Below, one piece after another: positions 1-5,281 of a DNA stretch of 5,281 bases. The translations under genes were made by a program, and so were the position numbers. Every line of letters starts with the position of its first letter. Position 1 is the first letter of the stretch. The stretch is from an uncultured Eubacteriales bacterium (GTDB taxonomy: Bacteria > Bacillota > Clostridia > Christensenellales > CAG-917), in the NCBI GenBank assembly GCA_900551145.1, contig URUQ01000098.1, positions 1 to 5,281 of the forward strand, in the 5' to 3' direction. Below the pieces are notes generated by a model that did not search any database, was not told where the DNA came from, and saw nothing but the letters and a program-made list of their open reading frames with translations.

Positions 1-567
1 ATCCTTGCGGTGCGGAGGGCAGACGTGGTGCTTATCGTATGCGACGCCAATGAGGGACTTACCGAACAAGACGTCAAAATTGCGGGCTTCGTGCACGAAG
101 AGGGCAAACCGTCTATAATCGTTATGAACAAGTGGGATTTGGTGGATAAAAACACTCACACCATTTACGAATACGAGAAAAAACTCAAAGAGGATTTGAA
201 GTATATGGATTATTTCAAGTCCGTGTACATCTCCGCACTTAGCGGAAAGCGTCTTGACAATTTGCTTCCGCTTTGCAAAGAGGTGGTGGCAAATTCCAGA
301 AAGCGTATTGCGACGGGACTTCTCAACGAAGTTATCGGCGATGCAATCAGAATAAGCGAACCGCCGTCCTATCTCGGAAAGAAACTCAAAATCTTCTACG
401 TTACGCAAGTGTCCGTTGCGCCTCCGACTTTCGTGGTCAAGGTCAACGACCCTGCGATTATGCATTTCAGCTACAAGAGATACCTCGAAAACTCCTTGCG
501 TAAGAGCTTTGATTTCTCGGGTACGCCTATACGCTTGCTCATACGCTCCAACAGCGGTGACGAATAA
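1..567 (+). CDS. der: GTPase Der (EngA), C-terminal part, cut by the left window edge
   Basis: Der is a tandem-GTPase-domain protein that binds the ribosome and is needed for assembly of the 50S subunit in the cytoplasm. The reading frame is open from the first base (reads ILAVRRADVV), so the gene begins outside the window. Only 188 residues are present, against about 435-440 for full-length Der. They cover the second half of GTPase domain 2 and the KH-like domain. Visible motifs, numbered from the first codon: the strand after switch II with DANEGLTEQD (15-24), the G4 motif NKWD (43-46), the G5 motif SAL (78-80), then the KH-like domain from about residue 100 with TGLLNEVIGDA, PPTFVVKVNDP, HFSYKRYLENSLR and FDFSGTPIRLLIR. 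These C-terminal blocks are diagnostic of Der rather than Era or MnmE. It ends in tandem stops (TAATAA) and no intrinsic terminator with a T-tract follows. Identification is very secure; nothing looks broken apart from the edge truncation. Confidence 0.97.
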   Translation: MLAVRRADVVLIVCDANEGLTEQDVKIAGFVHEEGKPSIIVMNKWDLVDKNTHTIYEYEKKLKEDLKYMDYFKSVYISALSGKRLDNLLPLCKEVVANSRKRIATGLLNEVIGDAIRISEPPSYLGKKLKIFYVTQVSVAPPTFVVKVNDPAIMHFSYKRYLENSLRKSFDFSGTPIRLLIRSNSGDE

Positions 568-594
568 TAAAAAAATGCCGAAAATCACTCAAAA

Positions 595-613
595 ATGCGT
601 TGCGTAAACGCAT
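595..613. repeat. 7-bp inverted repeat downstream of der
   Basis: ATGCGTT (595-601) and AACGCAT (607-613) are perfect complements around a 5-base loop. Flanking ATCAC (584-588) and GTGAT (619-623) could extend the structure beyond an internal loop. No run of T follows on the plus strand, so it does not look like a standard intrinsic terminator for der. It could protect the 3' end of the der mRNA or be chance. Confidence 0.4.
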
Positions 614-651
614 AATCGGTGATATAGTGTGAATGTTGAAAAATCGGACGA

Positions 652-672
652 TTGTATAATTATATTATACAA
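652..672 (+). promoter_or_regulatory. 21-base palindrome overlapping a TATAAT box upstream of the aminotransferase
   Basis: TTGTATAAT (652-660), TAT, then ATTATACAA (664-672) form perfect 9-bp arms around a 3-base centre. The left arm contains a consensus -10 box TATAAT at 655-660; by symmetry the minus strand has one too. The best -35-like word upstream, TTGAAA (636-641), is only 13 bases from this -10, which is too short. It would be 19 bases from the next TATATT (661-666). Transcription from 655-660 would give a leader of roughly 77 bases. A palindrome over a -10 box is the usual position of a repressor operator, but no regulator is identified here, and an AT-rich promoter can be symmetric by chance. 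Confidence 0.45.
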
Positions 673-734
673 ACCGCACGAAAGACTACGCCGATTGGCA
701 AAAATGTCCGGATCGGAATAGGATACAATAATAC

Positions 735-740
735 GGAGGG
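735..740 (+). promoter_or_regulatory. Shine-Dalgarno site of the aminotransferase, short spacing
   Basis: GGAGGG lies immediately upstream of the ATG at 744. The core GGAGG (735-739) leaves a spacer of 4 bases, shorter than the 7 bases between the AGGAG core and the ATG in the two minus-strand genes. It still fixes the start, because no other start codon nearby fits the conserved N-terminal region better. Confidence 0.75.
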
Positions 741-743
741 CTT

Positions 744-2012
744 ATGAACTACAAGGATATTGCCAAAGAACAACTTTGCGAGCAACTCAAAACCGAACAA
801 AAGGCATATAAAAAACTTGTAAAACGCGGTGTTAGCGTGGATATGACACGTGGGAAGCCGTCCTCCGAACAACTTGAAATAGCAATGCCTATGCTCGCGC
901 ATGCGGGTGAGTACGACTATAAAATGAGCGGTATCGACGCGCGCAATTACGGTGAGCTTGCGGGACTAAAACAAGCAAGAGAATTGTTTGCCGACATTCT
1001 CGGAGTAAAGGCGGACGAGATTATCGTATGCGAAGGCTCGTCGCTCGACATTATGTATAACGTGGTGCAGTTCGCACTTCAATTCGGCATAATGGGTTCG
1101 ACACCGTGGAATAAGCTTGACAAGGTCAAATTTATTTGTCCCGCGCCCGGATACGATAGGCATTTTTCCATTTGCGAAAACTTCGGTATAGATATGATCA
1201 CCGTGCCTATGTTGTCTGACGGTCCGGATATGGATATGGTGGAAGCACTTGTCAAAGACGACGCAAGCGTCAAAGGTATTTGGTGCGTTCCCAAATATTC
1301 CAACCCTACGGGCGTTACGTTTTCGGATAAAGTGGTGGAGAGAATGGCAAATCTCAAACCCGCGGCAAAAGACTTCCGCGTGTTTTGGGACAACGCCTAT
1401 TGTATCCACGGGCTTTACGATACGGAAGACAAACTCAAAAACATATTCGACGTTGCCAAAAAGGCGGGCAATTCCGATATGATTTACGAGTTTTCATCGA
1501 CGTCAAAAATCACTTTTGCGGGAAGCGGAGTGGCGGTCATTGCGGCGTCGCAAAACAATGTGCAAGACTTGCTCAAGCGCATGTTCTTCAAGATAATCAA
1601 TTCCAACCGCGTAAACCAAGTTATGCACGTGGAGTTTTTGAAAGACGTTGACAACGTAAAGCAAATTATGCAAAAGCACGCGGCAATATTGCGCCCCAAA
1701 TTCGATTTGTTCCAAGCCAAAATGGGGGAAGCGTTTGGCGGAAGCGATGAAGTGAAGTGGTCGAGACCTCGCGGAGGTTATTTTATTTCGCTTGACGTAC
1801 CGCATTGCGCAAAGCGCACCGTGGAACTTTCATTACAGGCGGGAGTCAAGTTTACGGAGGCAGGTTCAACCTTCCCGTATCGTATGGATGACAACGACAG
1901 TAATATACGCATTGCCCCCAGCGTGCCGTCGCTCGAAGAAATGGACTTTGCAATAGACGTGCTCATTCAAAGTATCAAAATCGCACTTATCGAATACAAT
2001 ATGAACAAATAA
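744..2012 (+). CDS. PLP-dependent aminotransferase, aspartate aminotransferase type Ic family
   Basis: The predicted reaction is reversible amino transfer between an L-amino acid, probably aspartate, and 2-oxoglutarate in the cytoplasm. The protein has 422 residues, usual for this fold-type I family (Corynebacterium AspT-like). Visible signatures: TRGKPSSEQL near the N-terminus (35-44), which is characteristic of the type Ic group; GYDRH (136-140); KYSNPTG with Asn187 (184-190); WDNAYCIHGL with Asp216 and Tyr219, the residues expected to contact the PLP ring; SSTSK with Lys255, the expected Schiff-base lysine; and NIRIAPSVP with Arg389, the expected carboxylate-binding arginine. All catalytic positions are intact and there is no signal peptide or membrane segment. 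The gene lies 176 bases after der with its own promoter-like region, and is followed by a terminator, so it is probably monocistronic. The family assignment is secure. The exact amino donor is not, since annotation of this family ranges from aspartate aminotransferase to a general class I/II enzyme. Confidence 0.92.
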   Translation: MNYKDIAKEQLCEQLKTEQKAYKKLVKRGVSVDMTRGKPSSEQLEIAMPMLAHAGEYDYKMSGIDARNYGELAGLKQARELFADILGVKADEIIVCEGSSLDIMYNVVQFALQFGIMGSTPWNKLDKVKFICPAPGYDRHFSICENFGIDMITVPMLSDGPDMDMVEALVKDDASVKGIWCVPKYSNPTGVTFSDKVVERMANLKPAAKDFRVFWDNAYCIHGLYDTEDKLKNIFDVAKKAGNSDMIYEFSSTSKITFAGSGVAVIAASQNNVQDLLKRMFFKIINSNRVNQVMHVEFLKDVDNVKQIMQKHAAILRPKFDLFQAKMGEAFGGSDEVKWSRPRGGYFISLDVPHCAKRTVELSLQAGVKFTEAGSTFPYRMDDNDSNIRIAPSVPSLEEMDFAIDVLIQSIKIALIEYNMNK

Positions 2013-2063
2013 AACGCCGATTGTGTGAAAAATGACAAAAAATCAATATAAAAAACGACATTA

Positions 2064-2091
2064 AAAAAGGCACTCGAACGAGTGCCTTTTT
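2064..2091. terminator. Bidirectional intrinsic terminator between convergent genes
   Basis: AAAAA plus GGCACTCG (2064-2076) is the reverse complement of CGAGTGCC plus TTTTT (2079-2091), with AA at the centre. In RNA the stem would be GGCACTC/GAGTGCC with a 4-base loop, flanked by A and U runs. A T-tract follows the stem on both strands, so it can stop the aminotransferase transcript (+) and the dihydroxyacetone kinase transcript (-). It sits in the 95-base gap between their stop codons. Confidence 0.92.
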
Positions 2092-2107
2092 CGTGCTTTA
2101 TAAGCGA

Positions 2108-3937
2108 TTACATTTTTGCGATATACTTCGCAAGTTCGTTGAAGATGACGTCAAGTCCGTGTGCACCCGCATCGGGATAACCGATTGAACGCTCACCGAC
2201 CGTGCCGGCTCTTCCGAGTGTCGCAACGTGCGTTTTGGTGGCTTCTGCGCCGTCGTGTGCCGCTTTTGCACCGAGGTCGAGACCTTCTTGCAAAGTCTTG
2301 CCTTCTTCCGCCGCTTTGGTCAACGCCATTGCGCAGGGCTTCAATGCGTCCACGAGAGTCTTGTCGCCGATTTCCGCGCCCTTGCCGAAGGACTTTTTGC
2401 CCGTTTCGTAAACACCGCGGTTTGCTTCGGTGAAGAGAAGTGCTACGTCGGCAAGATTTACTTCTTTCTTGCCGAGCATTGCTTTGCCCGCGTACTTGAA
2501 TGCAGAACCCCAAATAGGACCACTTGCGCCGCCGCAGTACTCTTTGATTATCTCACTGCAACTGACGAGGAATTGACCGATGTCGCCTTTCTTTCTTGTT
2601 GCCCAGTCTGCTTTGAGTTGTTTGAAGCCTTTTGCGATTGACATACCGAAGTCACCGTCACCCATTTTGTCCGCTTCGCAGAAGGGAACTTCGTTTTCGA
2701 TGATGACGTCTGCCATTTTGTCTACGATTTGAACGAATGCCGCCGTGTTGATGGTCTCGCCGACTTGGGGAGTACCTTCCACTTCGTATACCGCGTTGTC
2801 TTCGTTTTCATCGGTTGCGGCTGCCTTCTTTGCAGCTGCTTTGTGTGCGGTTTCGACGGGAGCATATCCGAGTGCTCTGCCGATTGCTTGCACTGCTTCG
2901 AGTGCCGCTTCCGCTTGTTCGCTCATAGCCGCGCCCCAAGTGAGTGCGGGAGTGGATACGGGGTAGTCGATGAGGGCTTTGAGTTCGTTATCGACACGGA
3001 GGACGGAGATAGACGCGCCAGCCATATCGATGGACGTCATAAAGTTGCCTACGATTGTGCGGTGGATATTGATGCCGTCCGCTTTCAACGCTTTGGTTAC
3101 GGAATTGTTGAGGATATAGAGCTCTTGGAGCGGAGTTCCGCCAAAGCCGTTGATGAGGAGAACGACGTCTTCGCCTTTTTTGAGAGCGAGATCTTCTTCG
3201 AGGTCGGTGAGGATACGTCTTGACAAATCGTCGCAGAACGTGCCCGTCGAATAGTCGATTTTCTCACGGAAACGACCGGGTTCACCGTGGATGCCTACGC
3301 CGAATTCCATTTCGTCGTCTCCGATTTCAAAAGTGGGGTGTCCCGCCGCCGGAACGGTGCAACTCGTGAATGCAAAACCGAAGGAACGAACGTTTTCGAT
3401 AACCTTGTTCGCAACTGCTTTGACTTCTTCGAGTTCTTTGCCTTGTTCCGCCGCCGCGCCCGCGCATTTATGTACGAGGACCGTGCCCGCAACGCCTCTG
3501 CGACCTACTGTGTAGAGGGAGTCTTTGACTGCGATATCGTCGTTGACGTACACTGCGTCGACTTTGATGCCGTCGTCTTGTGCGTCTGCCATTGCGTTGT
3601 TGAAGTTCATACAGTCACCGGAGTAGTTCTTGATGATGAGAAGAACGCCTTTATCCGTTGCGCATTTCTTGATTGCGTTGTAGACTTGAACTTGTGAGGG
3701 GGATGCAAAGACGTCACCGCAAACAGCCGCGTCAAGCATACCTTTGCCGACGAAGCCTGCGTGTGCGGGTTCGTGTCCGCTGCCGCCGCCTGAAATCAAA
3801 CTGACTTTTGCGTCGTTGATATCTTTCTTTTTGACAACCTTATACTTTTCGACGAATTCGAGTTCGGGATGAGCCGCAGCCAAGCCGTGACACATATCGT
3901 AAACGAAAGTTTCGGGTGTATTCATTATTTTCTTCAT
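2108..3937 (-). CDS. dhaK: Dihydroxyacetone kinase, fused DhaK-DhaL, probably ATP-dependent
   Basis: It phosphorylates dihydroxyacetone to dihydroxyacetone phosphate in the cytoplasm, following glycerol oxidation by the gldA product upstream. The chain has 609 residues. Residues 1-335 form the DhaK domain, starting MKKIMN like separate DhaK proteins, with GGGSGHEPAH (50-59, His55), NYSGD (Asp108) and GIHGEPG with His217, the expected covalent substrate-binding histidine. A linker of about 60 residues (about 336-395), rich in Ala, Lys and Glu, leads to the DhaL domain (about 396-609). That domain shows GDGDFG (426-431), GGASGPIWG (469-477), GDKTLVDAL (524-532) and GRAGTVGERSIGYPDAGA (575-592). 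Fusion of K and L without DhaM resembles Citrobacter and eukaryotic ATP-dependent kinases, so ATP use is inferred. One oddity: the first metal-binding Asp, normally five residues before the GDGD Asp, is displaced by one (Ala422, Asp423). The start is supported by AAGGAG at 3945-3950, 7 bases from the ATG. The gene lies 102 bases downstream of gldA on the same strand. Confidence 0.96.
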   Translation of the reverse strand: MKKIMNTPETFVYDMCHGLAAAHPELEFVEKYKVVKKKDINDAKVSLISGGGSGHEPAHAGFVGKGMLDAAVCGDVFASPSQVQVYNAIKKCATDKGVLLIIKNYSGDCMNFNNAMADAQDDGIKVDAVYVNDDIAVKDSLYTVGRRGVAGTVLVHKCAGAAAEQGKELEEVKAVANKVIENVRSFGFAFTSCTVPAAGHPTFEIGDDEMEFGVGIHGEPGRFREKIDYSTGTFCDDLSRRILTDLEEDLALKKGEDVVLLINGFGGTPLQELYILNNSVTKALKADGINIHRTIVGNFMTSIDMAGASISVLRVDNELKALIDYPVSTPALTWGAAMSEQAEAALEAVQAIGRALGYAPVETAHKAAAKKAAATDENEDNAVYEVEGTPQVGETINTAAFVQIVDKMADVIIENEVPFCEADKMGDGDFGMSIAKGFKQLKADWATRKKGDIGQFLVSCSEIIKEYCGGASGPIWGSAFKYAGKAMLGKKEVNLADVALLFTEANRGVYETGKKSFGKGAEIGDKTLVDALKPCAMALTKAAEEGKTLQEGLDLGAKAAHDGAEATKTHVATLGRAGTVGERSIGYPDAGAHGLDVIFNELAKYIAKM

Positions 3938-3960
3938 AACATTTCTCCTTAAACCGCTTA

Positions 3961-3978
3961 TATAATCCTCTTATAATC
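3961..3978 (-). repeat. Direct repeat GATTATA, 11-base period, in the dihydroxyacetone kinase leader
   Basis: Read on the minus strand, GATTATA occurs twice (3978-3972 and 3967-3961), 11 bases start to start, about one helical turn apart and roughly 24-41 bases upstream of the kinase start codon. It may include a -10-like word (TATAAG, minus strand, 3975-3970), but I find no matching -35 box at the right distance. Whether it is a regulator site, part of a promoter or chance in AT-rich DNA cannot be decided here. Confidence 0.3.
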
Positions 3979-4002
3979 ATATATACGCGGATTTTTTATA
4001 AG

Positions 4003-4030
4003 ACACTCCCTTGCGCGTGCAAGGGAGTGT
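4003..4030 (-). other. Perfect 12-bp hairpin between gldA and the dihydroxyacetone kinase gene
   Basis: ACACTCCCTTGC (4003-4014) and GCAAGGGAGTGT (4019-4030) are perfect complements around a 4-base loop. The hairpin begins 10 bases after the gldA stop codon. In the gldA transcript it is preceded by an A-run and followed by CUUAUAAAAAAU, a poor U-tract; the clean T-run (GCGTTTTTA) lies on the plus-strand side. As a terminator for gldA it would therefore be weak or leaky. It could partly terminate, or mark a processing or stabilising point between two co-transcribed genes. Confidence 0.7.
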
Positions 4031-4039
4031 GCGTTTTTA

Positions 4040-5224
4040 TTAGTGGCAGCATTCGCAGTCGCAGCCGTATCTGAAATCGTGACCGAGTTTGTCCGCCGCT
4101 TTGATTGCAGCGATAACCATATCTTCGGTTACGGGGAAGGGCATATTGTGGATGCTCTCTTCGGGGATGCAAGTCTTTGCAGCAACGATCTTGTATTCTT
4201 CTTCGGTGAGTTCTTCTCTGATGACTTCGCCCGTGCGAGGATCGGTCATAAGGTCGTGCAAGCAAACGGGGAGACCTACTTCGTCGCAGAAGTTGAGAAC
4301 TTCGTAAAGTTCTTCTTCGGGGCTGTTTTCGAGAACGAGTTGGCAAATCGTACCGAATGCGACCACTTCACCGTGCATGCAGCAAGCGTGAATGTCGTGG
4401 ACTGCGGTGAGGCCGTCGTGAATTGCGTGTGCCGCTGCAAGACCGCCGGATTCAAAGCCGAGACCGGAAAGAAGGATGTTGGTTTCAACTATCTTTTCAA
4501 ATGCAGGAGTTACGACGTTGCAGTCGCAAGCGACTTTTGCTTTTGCGCCGTCGCTGATAAGGTTGCGATAGCAAAGCTCTGCAAGTGCCGCAGCAGTGTA
4601 AGTGCCGTAGCCGAGCAACGTGCCTTTCTTACGGTCTGCTCCGCAGGGGAGACCTGCGTTGACGTTGGATACGCTGTTGACGTTGGCTCTTGCCTCGAAG
4701 TATGTGGAAAGTGCGTCGCCCATACCGCTTACGAGGAAACGAGAAGGTGCGTTTGCGATGACGTTGAGGTCGATAAGAACTACGGACGGGCTTTGACGGA
4801 AGTATGCGTAATCGTCAAACTCGTGATTGTCCGTGTAAAGAACTGCGGAGTGAGATGTCGGTGCGTCGGTTGCCGCGATAGTGGGGCAGATGATGAGCGG
4901 ATTGCCTGCTGCGACGCATTTTGAAGTGTCGATTGCCTTACCGCCGCCGAGACCGATGGTGCAATTGCATTTGTTTGCTTTTGCGAACTCTTGAAGTGCT
5001 TTTACGACTGTGCGTGAGCATTCACCCTTGAAGATGTCGCAAGTAACGAATTCAACACCATATTTTGCTTGCGTTGCTTCGAGTTTCTCTTTGACGAGAT
5101 TGAGTGCAAACGGGTCTGCGATAAGGAGTGCTTTCTTACCGAAGGTTTTGACAAAATAACCGAGGTTCAACAATTCGTTTTCGCCTTGTACATACTTTGT
5201 AGGACAAATAAATGCTTTTCTCAT
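4040..5224 (-). CDS. gldA: Glycerol dehydrogenase, NAD-dependent, metal-containing alcohol dehydrogenase family
   Basis: It oxidises glycerol to dihydroxyacetone with NAD+ in the cytoplasm, supplying the kinase encoded next. The protein starts MRKAFICPTKYVQG, matching the family N-terminus, and the start has an AGGAG core at 5232-5236, 7 bases from the ATG. Motifs in order: GLGGGKAIDT (91-100) of the nucleotide-binding half; TIAATDAPTSHSAVLYT (115-131) with Asp120; GMGDALSTYFEAR with Asp170; GFESGGLAAAHAIHDG with His266; MHGEVVAFG with His284; and IHNMPFPVT (358-366). Asp170, His266 and His284 match the three metal ligands known in GldA. At 394 residues it is longer than the usual 365-370. 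The extra length lies in an added loop near 188-203, an acidic segment near 327-345, and a tail ending GCDCECCH. It contains 21 cysteines, unusually many. Tandem stops (TAATAA) end the gene. GldA enzymes often accept other small diols, so the natural substrate could differ, but the kinase neighbour supports glycerol. Confidence 0.95.
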   Translation of the reverse strand: MRKAFICPTKYVQGENELLNLGYFVKTFGKKALLIADPFALNLVKEKLEATQAKYGVEFVTCDIFKGECSRTVVKALQEFAKANKCNCTIGLGGGKAIDTSKCVAAGNPLIICPTIAATDAPTSHSAVLYTDNHEFDDYAYFRQSPSVVLIDLNVIANAPSRFLVSGMGDALSTYFEARANVNSVSNVNAGLPCGADRKKGTLLGYGTYTAAALAELCYRNLISDGAKAKVACDCNVVTPAFEKIVETNILLSGLGFESGGLAAAHAIHDGLTAVHDIHACCMHGEVVAFGTICQLVLENSPEEELYEVLNFCDEVGLPVCLHDLMTDPRTGEVIREELTEEEYKIVAAKTCIPEESIHNMPFPVTEDMVIAAIKAADKLGHDFRYGCDCECCH

Positions 5225-5264
5225 AAATTTTCTCCTTTAATGAGGTTTTTTTTAAGATGTAAAC

Positions 5265-5270
5265 ATTATA
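5265..5270 (-). promoter_or_regulatory. -10 box of the gldA promoter
   Basis: The minus strand reads TATAAT here, a perfect consensus -10, 40 bases upstream of the gldA start codon, giving a leader of about 34 bases that holds the AAAGGAGA ribosome-binding site. The -35 box would fall beyond the right edge, so the promoter cannot be confirmed. It implies that gldA is the first gene of its transcript. Confidence 0.6.
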
Positions 5271-5281
5271 TATCCTTGCCG

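Noticed and set aside
691..716. Possible leader stem CCGAT/ATCGG upstream of the aminotransferase, considered as a riboswitch
   Set aside because: The stem is only 5-6 bp with a large loop. There is no recognisable aptamer core and the leader is too short for a known class.
966..1409. Minus-strand open frame of 147 codons inside the aminotransferase gene
   Set aside because: It overlaps the conserved catalytic half of the aminotransferase and has no promoter or family resemblance.
2820..2845. Ala/Lys-rich stretch in the kinase considered as a frameshift or assembly error
   Set aside because: Both flanking domains read in the same frame with intact motifs, so the stretch is a genuine in-frame linker.
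2729..3223. Plus-strand open frame of 164 codons opposite the dihydroxyacetone kinase gene
   Set aside because: It is fully antisense to well-conserved DhaK-DhaL coding sequence and its translation resembles no family. It is a shadow of the real gene.
3961..3977. Two TATAAT words on the plus strand in the gldA-kinase gap
   Set aside because: They would drive transcription into the antisense side of gldA, where no gene lies, and no -35 box is apparent. They are the reverse of the GATTATA repeat.
4043..4924. Long plus-strand open frame of 293 codons opposite gldA
   Set aside because: It lies wholly inside gldA on the other strand, its translation is extremely rich in Cys, Val and Phe with no recognisable family, and it has no fitting ribosome-binding site in view. 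It is explained by the codon use of gldA.

Overview
The window carries four protein-coding genes of ordinary central metabolism and housekeeping. The ribosome-binding sites are strong (AAGGAG, GGAGG), base composition is moderate, one enzyme is very rich in cysteine, and the closest protein types are those of low-to-mid GC Gram-positives. This suggests a strictly anaerobic, Clostridia-like member of the Bacillota, possibly an uncultured gut lineage. That placement is inference from style, not from a marker gene.

Layout. Positions 1-567 (+) hold the C-terminal part of the ribosome-assembly GTPase Der (EngA), cut by the left edge. A 176-base gap follows, with an inverted repeat and a 21-base palindrome that overlaps a TATAAT box. 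Next is a complete PLP-dependent aminotransferase of the aspartate aminotransferase type Ic kind (744-2012, +). A compact bidirectional terminator (2064-2091) separates it from the convergent minus-strand genes. Read in their own direction, these are a glycerol dehydrogenase (gldA, 5224-4040) followed, after 102 bases, by a fused DhaK-DhaL dihydroxyacetone kinase (3937-2108). A perfect 12-bp hairpin lies between the two. A clear -10 box for gldA sits just inside the right edge; its -35 box would lie outside the window.

How the genes work together. GldA oxidises glycerol to dihydroxyacetone with NAD+, and the kinase phosphorylates dihydroxyacetone to the glycolytic intermediate dihydroxyacetone phosphate. 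The pair therefore forms the oxidative branch of anaerobic glycerol use. The kinase carries both the substrate-binding (K) and nucleotide-binding (L) domains in one chain and no DhaM is visible, so it is probably ATP-dependent rather than PEP:PTS-dependent. The aminotransferase and Der are on the other strand and show no functional link to the glycerol genes.

I see no mobile element, CRISPR array, RNA gene, defence system or clearly new system. The items most worth checking are small departures inside known families: a cysteine-rich C-terminal tail and an extra loop in GldA, a shifted aspartate in the metal-binding motif of the kinase L domain, and the hairpin and palindrome in the intergenic regions.
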